The notes below the pieces were generated by a model. That model was given only the letters and a program-made list of their open reading frames with translations, was not told where the DNA came from and did no database searches. Both the position numbers and the translations under genes were made by a program. This document shows positions 33,401 through 40,115 of a stretch of DNA of 64,000 bases, piece after piece. The stretch's first letter is position 1. Every line of letters starts with the position of its first letter. The DNA lies in the NCBI GenBank assembly GCA_947184155.2, contig CAMXCT020001502.1, forward strand, positions 644,942 to 708,941, read 5' to 3'. This DNA is from Cladocopium goreaui. Its lineage: Eukaryota; Sar; Dinophyceae; Suessiales; Symbiodiniaceae.

Positions 33401-34837
33401 ATCATCAAGGCCGATCTGGTCAGAATGAAGCAGGCCATTGACCTCCGCGACGACATATGGGAGTTGGGGGGCTACAACATCGAGAGGGCCGATCAGGGCA
33501 TGTTCGAGGAGGTGGAGAAACGAAACAGGACGTTTTCCTGTATTCGCGACTATGTGACGACCACTGCCACCACACAGATGGGCCAAGGGGCCACAGAGGT
33601 CTCCCACATCGATGGCTGGGACATTCCGCTGATGCCGAAAGACGGCAGAAACCCTCCAAGTCAACCGGATCATCCAGGTTGGGATCCTTCACCTATCAGA
33701 ATGATGAATGACAAGCAACAGAGGGAAGCCGATGCGCAGCGGGCACAACAGCAACAACAACAGACTGGGCCTAGTAGTTCCACCTTCGGTGGACACGATG
33801 GTTCCAGCTCTGCAGCTGGGAGTGCACCACCACCAAAAGCACCACCATCGAAGGCAAGGCCATCTACACCTCCCGCGAGAAAGGACTGGGTGATTCCTCG
33901 GGTACCAAACGGATATCTTTTCAGGACATCCTCGATGCCCGATCAAAGGAACTCAGAGTTCATCACATCGGCATGGATGGACGAGCGGGATCACTTCCTA
34001 CTATCAATCATCCAAGGCCCAGCAGCTCAAGCTGCCAGCACTTCAGGTTCAGCACCTTGGGCACAATATTTGAGGAGAGTGACCGCATATGCTTGCATGG
34101 TCTTCGGAATCTGCAATCCGGCGGTCGTGACGGAGGACACCGCGTCCACCATCTCCGAGAAGGACTGGCTGAGGTGCTACAGCCACGTCGTCCGCAAGTA
34201 CATGCTGACGCGGACAGGGTGCTATTTGTCGACTGCAGGAATGCTCATGATGCTAGGGCATCACGACGTGAATGTCGCCAACCAATCTGACTTGGGCCGC
34301 ATCAAGAAGATGATCACCAACCCACTCGCTTGCAGGATCATCGAAGCACCAAACGGTCCAAGAGACCATGACATGTTGGCAGGTGACTTCAGGGCTGGAA
34401 CTACCATCCTTATCACCGACCTGATGTTCCGCGTGGGAACCCAAAGTGGGACGCATGGCATCCAAATGGGATTAGCTGACATGGGATGGGAAAGTGTTGA
34501 AGTATTCAAGATCCATGATTCCGAAGCAGAACGACCACTTCAACAATTCCTTGACACGCTTGACAAGGTCAAGCAACATCTCAGTACTGATGCCGTCGAC
34601 GATGGCCAGATTACTGTTCACCTTTGGTTGTCATTGCAATTCCTTCCCCAGACCCTCAAAGCATCCATTTTTTGGATCGCTGCAAGAAGCCTTAAAAAAT
34701 GGATCGCTGCCATCCATTTTTTGGATCGCTGCAGCTATTGTGAGAGCATCTGCACATTGCTGTTCAACACATATTGCTGTGTTTTCAGCATGGTGAAGCA
34801 TCAGTTTCAGGAGCTTGAGCCTGTACATGACCATTGA
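21455..34837 (+). CDS. Copia polyprotein, N-terminal 4,397 codons plus read-through
   Basis: Element sequence ends at 34646; the last 64 codons read into the nested transposon. Residues about 135-680 are long helices with coiled-coil character, followed by a Pro/Gly-rich patch (about 697-725) and a gag-like helical region (about 760-985). Two CCCH fingers follow: C1075-C1084-C1090-H1094 and C1131-C1139-C1145-H1149. The protease has DSGSGHD at D1332. Integrase has an HHCC box (H1602, H1606, C1613, C1616) and a D1645, D1706, E1737 triad. Reverse transcriptase has YVDD at 2468-2471. RNase H has D2691 (FADADF), E2736 or E2738 and D2771. From about residue 2830 to 4397 nothing is recognised, apart from a Gln- and Pro-rich patch (about 4080-4150). 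All catalytic residues I looked for are present. The start at 21455 is the first ATG; 21494 is an alternative. Confidence 0.95.
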   Translation: MRTQRTNQLIIAKMQGGSGDSRTTQFTFNENTAMPVEEVNQSSPGDTADSGGIRSTRTTQSGWQVTTNRRRISTQSTPRSSRNSPRSDVVRQGHRPSRGRTTPRDRSTRAVTDRIGERTGDSRVKRRSTDTSVASEPIAMIEELRAQCQSLRSQLNQMEAYAASRDQLIHDIEIRFTEYLQEHNQNVFDEVSALNHRLSRSANEVAEYQAELMVASQEDEGATIRIQDLERRGALMEHGARRIHQRGMEIQEEYKDEVHHLQGLLGNTEARLQQLHQTNVLTTDIANRLYNEGQEMQTDFQNSIMEYRNRSEMASFSSNQLEVISQQQSIAVHELSERNQLLSEALVQSRKQAELYESSIDEITRESRKKVFEANQAKLESDLKHRNTEHDTVKRIASYRNQEAEAISHLRLESQASLNSIARAEYYEELYTNEQEMNCELKDEIKLQNTKLRRSLTQGATTDGRGPDEMLVEDLRNQAKIAQIRVQDLDHEVHECLQENILLKERLAEVADVGASSLTNAEVRTLRSELESERKLKLASGVQQYERSCMFMGEIQDRDEKIGIKNSEIVDMKRHLDELRKSLKDSETSMARISPDTLPYSAGIPNSDLASRLVIDKLENDVSEANCENAILKSWVSQIDKELTYETNVAHSYRGHAVPPQQQQHSQSSKRIADLLKEVDNKIAGGTERDYYKPPSGWGGPPDPDGPPDPFGPNGPGPPPEPPGLPSVRGSQRDSADDVSTAAYTAEEVPRMSRREADKVYVSPWPKQQNLGVWQSDLIKSVVLSANDGDKAAWEAWLQPAIRPNPDIELLNDSGGQRYQSIDAKLSIALSNVIAQAGDVARHVAIKLRLRTQSHSRRGTYVMGREILAMILEHFRTPGQRETSFTMEHIVSMKYLGDSNLEVFYEKWMEMVSNMMPDDVPPDDWLRDALYKKIRNSSLMMFDIKQYESWMEGDQRRNYRYLLDVIERHISRIREDKHVAAREKYARDFAGGGKPSAPAPNPTAAAPDANPKAKPKATPKEKAAPKAKAKADAAPVLPSPQPKQHAKGKGKGQGKGKDRANSRSTSPRSKKKIPCHFHFIKKSCRKGKDCEYSHDQKVFEANKNAKGNGRKPGTPRSQSPANKTKKIDEPCWHWAKGKCRYGDKCNKRHDPHLFNTAPNTEAPSSKATPALVHDWSDDEEMFHKIASNVVKKKVRFDESKTHVQTYIKKDFVKCNRKSQTVSKGHGKIGKPTDQIRKDEQWSYSCRLASSRGKAMAILIDEKGEHSDIDEVLVIVGPSMDILIRLDVEDGEVSREVFVENYVQHIEGRYGKRGNTMCITVPVEERDKRFILDSGSGHDLISSTRISRMDLPTYDDKVVNFHTANGVTCSTKRSSIKFEAFSEPAEAHILEDTPSVLSMGKRCVDLGYSFVWPTGRTPFMLDPNGNIIEMTVKDYIPYVSIDQEKIKLKSSCVEKIMAVLDDGCSTSEGEGLLVIDGESGDELEDLSDSVGRSNVKSPKRSMKKRKKAKVRDDQHEVAVGSDAGDAEEMSCYADEYAEFEDDGYDPSIAPDDIHEDHPIEVEEIPEDGGGEDDDDVIDVDEEDGGVRLSKRGTLKNEARSKVHLLTHRYKNPYCESCVRAKMKHRKTLRGAFQRKLTKFGDLITFDYVDNRRIAEQDYGDDKTIFVIRDRYTGMLQSYPSARKDTDAVIRAVKQFMGRRKIREAYSDDAPQFDKAMKILKIPMDTSLAGKTKHNSLAERTNQFVLVATTTCLLEAGIPPCFWMYAIRCVSHLLNIEPNDDEVSSWCKLHGEEFKGKMIPFGALVYFKPSGSREREQQHKFDPMGIPGVFAGYSIGPGLHWSRKYRVWALCDWSKQNLAYDAEKPIAKLRTPHYTERVELKEPLEFPCKLEYERINVSIEGLKVKDRLEGNPEILPPPPPDDDDDDGDDDDGHDGGGVPSSKVPREPTEGELEAERHLDAMSERLGPPGIDKPAHPDLHVPEGGPDHYSVGKAGDGIVYLNDDGEWVKLNARGHPYRIDERGFRRISTTPRPSKYTPDEWRKMSPTVRKGIAKAEEKKLEAEKEKKKSDAKIKESEERAKRKEEKKKEKEAKKAKSSKKEDKDDHVSGVAMSQDHVRRGKVFQYGKGSNSPVGRGTVASAPCYSDLSDTDVPDDDDFLMEWDEWSEIEKGKGPKATWNNDKVYDFNQGKVVAAATLHNTNEIPQDARGLSDVFLPFPCMPCINHCDDHREKLASNGDGININRMFNTAVARPVGRKEMMENDDARKAMRKEWLGQHAAGVYDFSVIREYDDVVREAKASKTEVHMARVHGICVEKNYQLPAGSPSRKFKGRGVLLGNQVKNQFWEAAFFQDLGNSPATFEASRWADFYGCLPGHNVKLADAIQAYIQAKLTGPPCWVELPEDAWPDDVDIRKFRRPVVRLVKALYGHPDSGTMWEQHCDQKVRELDFVPVGEEWPSMYFHKKLKLLLVIYVDDLKLAGPEENLTKGWEMLRSKLNIEPETDLGLYLGCILRKGSTKLHDGTPVSTMTYDMEGLLKLSVEKYLDIVGKDTKLKHVSTPSLPEETKKHKSRAPCPGNPKNKKVCPWCTHEFDPDAPLFYEQGTQGEDVSPGESERGALAPHAASVLMKLLYAARIARFDLLRSINSLARNVTKWTIDDDAKLYHLMCYVNSSLSKRMTGWVGDKFNELTLSLFADADFAGCAQSLRSTSGSHMHIQGNHTRFPLSGGSKRQGCVSHSTPEAEIVAADVTLRTVGLPAMSIWETLTGKSPKLLFHDDNQGMIGVVRSGRNPTMRHLERTHGIAITSLHEHFTRENYVLMYEVTSKMAADIHTKGFKNPLAWKRACMLINLLDPGDIGTKDLLDMVSPTTDVDTTVRQVFQTKTQDVPNFPYTEIPILPPEVYQKGLSGKEQVQQLPGMDPILVVKTPTFFRKRPPGVSLPHDCLRSTWILSHGKWIKVEDRVPPVQQQDRFDQWVERACFQYHPCQFSISPSVITRQSAGVVSPGHLASTERQGLHAAAVPTRQTPVLKYPQLTVGVGQLFCHQSHGNGPTTIHAAPCGTARVINTLLRVVHGGSSGWGSLPMGFPPSGDSDDDPYPTENKDPNRRRIILAGGDVIAGRVSKDKAYNPSTSSRKGKKISKNECDQDEWIWKDETTLTRVHKVPRRKMFTPKEADFLPCKLRRFRDERETNQVFQSSGRLIHDSWRLAGNNIEKTNKRNEFWTGTTTFKIISNADIKDVMDSGSDVEDRASCQDTVVTCILDGNMKIIPLDDMFIAHHYKLKHETRKQNDWDIQMTLHRKNGKILTYHFKQSYADFLGKILNDVVISLNVYEMKDDVPCLLLMCAETQSIITKIHKQSRFKMMHVVTITEDDNLMSNYGRAKWRRCIRGPSDCVFFAGPCTGGSPWNRLNKNVSEVTAHNIRMKALLYWELWEEFTLCLQRVHVLHAMALLELPRGCDYWNDERMEFLISGTQSTVHDFDGCMYGLKSQFKDVGTAIKKPWRIVSWGVEFFDLHEKCDGSHTHGQCAGRETRATQLYTEKIVRCILRGVTNQMLINNVYGRRFRPKVMEEEDYYKSKSCACVIMNDYECDTNVKTINEQLFINFITRRGGVKVKLRLYPLRGSLLVDPDPVEGRLKVKSGCYLRRWCTLTDPDSPSLISVFAMAGTDLVIPSAAKGISLLKSTLSLIQEKKQEHNLPAPFSTYEEANFRGYKDKDLDEWLDRVKISPPVVVALAFVMDRSGRVFVTHAIRLLMKMLSKVTNENELKMSAISFIDKGARLSKLVEGAARNPEEKSIMQLLCTFECAIRIDELWDTLKDHYTGQNSMINKEITVKGLRDKIANTSPTHLGSLNQTYPPYGSSCYQIRKRTNFEEIARRKWEKWSFEVMQREAPAPDEVEDRIKFLVNIMYEESYSLGYALRRHNARAASSQGKTIIVQNVLEDWMSMNYDLSLERTAAVVHLQTILMVSKMLHEWMMRLENFKSMSHLSGIIKADLVRMKQAIDLRDDIWELGGYNIERADQGMFEEVEKRNRTFSCIRDYVTTTATTQMGQGATEVSHIDGWDIPLMPKDGRNPPSQPDHPGWDPSPIRMMNDKQQREADAQRAQQQQQQTGPSSSTFGGHDGSSSAAGSAPPPKAPPSKARPSTPPARKDWVIPRVPNGYLFRTSSMPDQRNSEFITSAWMDERDHFLLSIIQGPAAQAASTSGSAPWAQYLRRVTAYACMVFGICNPAVVTEDTASTISEKDWLRCYSHVVRKYMLTRTGCYLSTAGMLMMLGHHDVNVANQSDLGRIKKMITNPLACRIIEAPNGPRDHDMLAGDFRAGTTILITDLMFRVGTQSGTHGIQMGLADMGWESVEVFKIHDSEAERPLQQFLDTLDKVKQHLSTDAVDDGQITVHLWLSLQFLPQTLKASIFWIAARSLKKWIAAIHFLDRCSYCESICTLLFNTYCCVFSMVKHQFQELEPVHDH
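27836..27850. other. Hairpin motif TCTCCCGTCGGGAGA, coding copy
   Basis: Identical 15-mer to that in the leader (21398-21412), here inside the polyprotein frame between integrase and reverse transcriptase. Exact repetition of a perfect hairpin is unexpected in coding sequence. Confidence 0.55.
34645..34646. repeat. TC target duplication, left copy
   Basis: TC before the nested element's left end; TC also follows its right end at 49277-49278. Removing the element and one TC joins the two halves of the polyprotein frame in phase. A 2-bp duplication is short, and the match alone would be weak evidence. Confidence 0.6.
34647..34735 (+). repeat. Left terminal inverted repeat and hairpins
   Basis: CCCAGACCCTCA is followed by ATCCATTTTTTGGATCGCTG, then AAAAAATGGATCGCTGCC, then ATCCATTTTTTGGATCGCTG again. 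Each ATCCA/TGGAT pair can fold on itself, and the second is inverted relative to the first and third. Three such modules within 90 bp look like subterminal repeats where a transposase could bind, which is inference. Confidence 0.7.
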
Positions 34838-34862
34838 CCACAGTATATGCTGTGGTCAAACG

Positions 34863-35160
34863 CTTTAATGGGAGAAAAAAATAGTAGGTAGATTGGTAGT
34901 GGATAGATAGATGGGCGTAGACTTGGGGTAGATAGATACTGATAGGCAGAGGGCAGATATAGGAAGCAGCAAAGAAAGGTAGATAGATTTAGAAAGACAG
35001 ATCAAAAGATGAAGGCGCAAAGAGATATAGAGACAGAGATTATCTCTATAAATATGTATACATATGTATATATATATATAACATACATACTGGATATATA
35101 TATATATATATACCACAAAAAACATTTTAAAAAAAAACGCTTTGGCACACACACACACAT
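34863..35160. repeat. TAGATAGA and TATATA simple repeats
   Basis: GATAGATAG-type sequence (34880-35005), then a TATATATA tract with CATACATA (35040-35112), an A-run and a short CACACA run to 35158. No gene. Confidence 0.85.
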
Positions 35161-35449
35161 CAACAAACGCTGGAGAAGCGAACTCTTGACTCTTGACTAA
35201 CCACTTCCAGAAACCATTAGAAAGTCAAGGCCAAAATGGCCCCAGAAAAAATCATGAAAAGGAGCCTGTAGACACAACACGTTTTGTACTTGACTTGCCA
35301 GCGGTTTCCATCAAATCTTAACTCTTGATGCAGTGGCCGGTTTTTTTTCTCGGGTGCCGCTCTGTGCGCGCGCAAGTTTCTAAAGGACATTGATTGTCCC
35401 AGCTAAGATGTTCATAGTTCGGTCGATGCCATCCACCACTTTGACATCC

Positions 35450-36961
35450 TCAAAAGGGCCGGGCCGAGAAGAACACAATTGCGGAAACCAATGTTTGGGT
35501 ATTTAACGGACCTTTAAAAAAAAAAGTATGAAAACCCAACCATGGATCTTCTTGCGTAGGAGGATTCCTGAAGCAGCGGGCCCAGATTGATTTGTAGTCT
35601 CCATCGGGGCGTTTGGTGAATGACCCCCACCCATGTTCTTGTGCGCGCTCCCATACGTCAATCACAGCTCGGCAAAATTGAGGCGTATAAACTCCAGTTT
35701 CAGCCAATTGTTTTCCCCCAGTGACTTGAACTTTTCGCTTGGATTTCGAAAATGTTTTGGTGTAGAACACCTTCTTGGACTCCTTGTGCTTGTAAGATGC
35801 CCGGTACTTCAGTGCTGTTTTCATCAACCTTGGTTTGGCTTCGGCATATCAGCGCGCAAATGCACAGACTGGACACAGACAACACACACCCCCAAAAGAC
35901 AATCAAAATGAAATTGTTTTGAACGTATCTGAGAAACTTGTTTCGGTTTTTCCATAGGTGCCGGATTGGGATCATTTTCATGAGGTCACGGGTGAGCATC
36001 CTGCTCCATGCATCTTCCATTTTTCGGGACCATTTTCCCTGAAGGGGAGTGACCAAATCTGGGATAAGCGTCAACATCAAAACACTCGGTTTAGGCAGTT
36101 TGTGGCCAAAATTTTTCATCCAAGTGTGCACTCGGGTCATCTGGAGGATATCAAGTAGCTCAGCAAGTTCTGGAAGTAACCACAGTAGCGACGAACCAGG
36201 CTGTTCTATCCTTATAATTGACTTGGGACGAAGCTCCAAATACGATGGATGATGGAATAACTACCCCAAAAAAGGCGGCTTCAAACTAAACACTTACAAA
36301 ATGCATGGGAAAAACATGGAAAAAACATCTTGTAGCTTGGATTCAGTATAAAAACCGCTCTTGAATGAGCTACAGCCAGAAGGACTACCAGGTTCACGAT
36401 GATTTGATTGGCCGCCCTGATCTTGCGCAGGGCTTGGGCTCCATACGGCAGAAAACATGACCTTTTGTGGAAAGCAGAGCTGATGAAAACGAACAAGCCG
36501 CATGGTGGCCCACAGGTCGCCCAGCCACCCAGCACCTCAGTGATATGGCAGTCACAGAGCAACATCTCTTTTTTTTGGATTTCGAGAAACCCTTGTCGTC
36601 AAAACCCTCGGTTCCCTTGTTTTGGGTGGCCCCATCAAATATTTTGGATTCCCATTTTGAAAGTTCAATTTTCAAACAAAGGCACCACAGACAGCAAGCA
36701 GTCTAAGATGTATCGGAAACCAATCTTGCTCAAGATATCGTGGTTCACCGGATCTTCCAACACGTCAATGGTCATGCTGGAATAGTTTTGGTCTTGACAC
36801 TGAGCACAGAAGTTTCCCTTTCCAGCAAAAAGGTCGATACTTTCAAGGGTACGAACATTGTTCTTATCAGCATCCCAAGACACCACCCTTTTCTCAATAT
36901 CATCTAGATCTTGAGATGCATCATAAAATCCATCTTCAACGGAAACTTTTCGGGAAGCCAT
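35450..36961 (-). CDS. Possible SAM-dependent methyltransferase, about four exons
   Basis: The first exon starts at the ATG at 36961 and runs to about 36680. It contains IDLFAGKGNF, which fits the FxGxG-type cofactor loop (motif I) of SAM-dependent methyltransferases. The next exon (about 36560-36315) has CGPPCGLF, which could be the Pro-Cys catalytic loop of cytosine-5 enzymes, although the usual Gln after PC is absent. The third exon (about 36230-35960) begins near IRIEQPGSS. The last (about 35840-35450) has KQLAETGVYTPQFCRAVIDV. Exon limits are approximate. The protein would be roughly 350 residues. Proteins of this layout are, from memory, recurrent in dinoflagellate genomes. It lies downstream of the transposase on the same strand, so it may be cargo of the element. 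Which base or substrate it might methylate cannot be told. Confidence 0.55.
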
Positions 36962-37121
36962 GATTCGGCCCGTATGGAAACGGCGCAGATGCCGCTTGAG
37001 GCAAGGAGCATCGGGAGTATGGGGCTGTCAGCTGCGCAAACATGTCTGCACTAACCCCATGTCTCAATGATATGGTTTTTGAAGAGAATGCTTCATCCCA
37101 TTTTGGAGGCAGTCACTCAGC

Positions 37122-39777
37122 TTAGATTTTTTTGAAGGTATTTCCTGCTAAGACATAGTCATGGCTCTTCTTATGCAAAGCTTGGCACTTCCAATGAATT
37201 ACATTGGCCCAAGTTCTTCGGTGACACGATCGTGCAATTCGGGCAATAAGCCCATTGAAACTTTCATCCCTGTAGGTACTGTACTTCTTAGGGTTTCCCT
37301 TGTACAGACTCCGTTGGATCAAGTGAAACATAAAATGGCATTTGGGTGTCAATGGCCCTTCAGCTTTGCTGAAAAAGGACAAAAACCGAGAATAAGCCCC
37401 CAAAGCCTCTTGACTTTGTGAACGGGATAAAGTTCGATTCTCGCCAGAAAAAATTTGATCCAATTTTTCGGCTGCCTTTGCAGCTTCCAAAAGAAATTTC
37501 CCTCGCCTAGCTTTCTCATGGGGCAACTTTTCCTCAAAAGATGGGATGCTTTTCTCCAACAGGTGCCGCACGAAGAGAGCCAAGCCGTGAGATTCTGCTG
37601 CCTTCGCATGGAGGCTGGGACTATCGGTTGTCCCGAGCATCGTGAGGGTCAAGTTCCAGACCTCAACACAAATGCGGTAAAACATGGCAAATCCAAACTT
37701 GTATATTGGCTAGTTTGTGCAACATGGTGTTTTAAAACGTTGGGAAACATAGTAGCTGTTGAGTAAACCAAGAAACTTCTGAAGATTTTCCAACCCATGA
37801 AGGGTCCTTTTTCTGATCCCGGTAAAACTGGAAGAGTTCCGCTTTGATTGCAAATAGGCTGAGCTTACGTTTTTCTGCAGCATCCAATCCAGTTGAAGTG
37901 GGAGCCCATAAGCCAGAATCGAGACAGAAGTTGAAAGCCAAACTCACTAGCAATTGAAGAGGCCCCAAGTGCCAGCTGTGCATGATATCTAGAGACCACA
38001 TCTCCAAACCAACCCCTGAAAGTTGTAGGAGAGGGCAATCATGCACAAGGCGTGCATCATCAGCACCTACCCACCACGAAGTTGTAAAAGGGGGTGTCAA
38101 GAACTCAAATTGCCCAACATCTGGAATTTCTGCCGTTGGCAAAAGGCGGCTACCTTTCTTCAGCCCAAGCGTGGGGAAATCGGAGACCAAGCCACGGCCT
38201 CGGAATTTCTTCTTGTAGACCAACTTCCGGTAGAGCTGGGATCTCATGTCAATGGATTCGATGCGAACAACCTGAAGGGCTCAAGTTGGAATGTTTGGAT
38301 AACCCAGTTTATGTGGGAAACATGGGACACCATCAACATAGAAACATTCCAATAAATCAACCAGGAAGTGGGTATCTTATATCATCCCAAACAACTGTGT
38401 GAAATATATCTATCTATCTATCTATCTATCTCTCTCTCTCTCTCTCTAACAATAAACCCGGATTTAAGGGATGGTGCATTCTTGATAGAGGGTAACCAAA
38501 AGAGATTTTTTGCGCAGTTTGTTGCAGAGGAACTTTGACAAAGTTCCCCAAATCTGTCAAGTAATCGTTGGTCCCATAGCCAGTGAAAGGTGAAGAATCT
38601 AAAGTCCAGTCACTGATGTTGGGTTGACACAGTTTTTCCTGGTTCACTCTGCACAAAGGGCAAGGGTGATGTTTGTGGCTCCAGTATCGCAACCCAAAAA
38701 CTTGAAGGAACGCAGGCCAATCTCCCATGATGTCAAGCACACAGTATCGAACAGGGCCGGTCTCCAATTTTTTCAAGTCATCGACCCATGCTTGTAACAT
38801 AGGGCTCAAGCTGCACCACCCCCTGCACCCACATTGGCAAAGTTCTTCGGTACCTTAGCAGCACAAGGGTGCCCCAAAGTAATACCACTTCATGTCAAAC
38901 AAATGGTTTATTTTGGAAAATAACCCTGCTGGTTTTTTTGGATTACTGTAAATTGGTCACTACACAATCCCATGCAAGCCTAAGTTGCGTAGCAAGAATG
39001 ATAAGAACTTCTGGGAAGTCAGTAGGTCAGTGACATAGAATGCCATGAAGGAATCATTCTTGGTGTAGGCCACCCCATCCCAATAAAGTGCAATAGGCCG
39101 GACTTTGGTTCTGATGTGGCTCGCTCTGGCAGCTTGCACAACTGGGTGATGGTTGTAATTGTCTAGGCCCCCCACCACTTTGCAAAAGTGACTTTCAGAA
39201 ACATTATGAACCATTTCGTCAGTGATGTAGTCGTTGAAAGCCGTGGAAGGTAAATACATCGGGATAGCCTCCACAGTACGACAGGAATCTCGTTTTCTGT
39301 GAACTGGGCATTGTATGTGGGTCATGCCAACCTCGGGGAAGATCTGCCCAGCATGGTTTCGAACATGCCGGTGACCGTTCTTTGAGGCCGACTTCGGATC
39401 CAAAGCCAGATCTTCCAGCCCCAGGCCACCAGCCCGAGTGATATAGTGGGCAAGGGTTGCTACTTCAGAACCACTCATTCCTTCTGCAGCAAATTTCTCT
39501 AGCAGATATTGACGGAGTTCTTGGCCCCCTTTTTTTTGGCTTCTCCCCCAGGAACAGTCTCATCTTGGCTGGCTCGACTAATTTGACGTGCTTGCTTGAA
39601 CATGTCTTTGGGCTGCATGACATGCATTGTTGAACCGCATGCAACAAGTGTGATTGCATTAACTTTCAGAAACTCTGTATACATTTGCTGTTGCTTGCGG
39701 GCCCCAAATTGCCAGCTGTTTTTTGACGGACCCCAAACTGCCAGCCGCGTTGTGTCAACTTTGCCAATACACCCCAC
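37122..39777 (-). CDS. CACTA/TNP2-like transposase, about five exons, frame disturbed
   Basis: Exons run from right to left. The first (39777-39500) begins MGCIGKVDTTR. The second (about 39530-38965) holds VRPIALYWDGVAYTKNDSF with a candidate first Asp. The third (about 38820-38450) holds DIMGDWPAF and a PCPLCRV knuckle-like turn. The fourth (about 38270-37740) holds SLDIMHSWHLGPLQLL, close to the DxMHxxxLG motif of TNP2-type transposases. The fifth (about 37700-37125) ends with PKCHFMFHLI and YRDESFNGLIARIA, with a candidate catalytic Glu. Between exons one and two the frame changes at a run of eight A and five G (minus strand, 39522-39538), which could be a frameshift or a misjudged exon edge. 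The transposase would cut and join the element's ends. The family call is moderate; exon borders are approximate. Confidence 0.6.
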
Positions 39778-39779
39778 GG

Positions 39780-40115
39780 GTATATAGATAGAACTATTCA
39801 GGTGCTTTCACCTGATCCAGTAAAGATCTGTGTCGGGCCTTTGGGAAAGAATGGAGCTTATTGGAATCTTTTGTGAGATGAACAAGTTTATGGGTTTCAG
39901 GTCACCACAGATTATCCCCTAAGATCACAGCTGTATAGCTACTCATAGCTATCCACTTTTGCGGCCCTTCCTCTTGGAAGTAATCTCCTTGGGAGCAATC
40001 GAAGCCTGGGCCATGTTGTGAACCTTCGTAGCGATGGAATTCAACCTGGCGGGTTCCAGATCGACTTTGCAAAAGTGAATTAGGATCGGCATGTTTACCC
40101 TAAAAATCAAAAACT
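39780..40115. other. Spacer, no gene recognised
   Basis: Between the transposase and the next minus-strand unit. It may hold upstream sequence of the transposase; no promoter motif is recognised. Confidence 0.4.

Noticed and set aside
35222..35243. Third spliced-leader-like match on the minus strand (GGCCATTTTGGCC)
   Set aside because: The match is explained by a local palindrome and fails after 11 bases, where TCAAG is expected.
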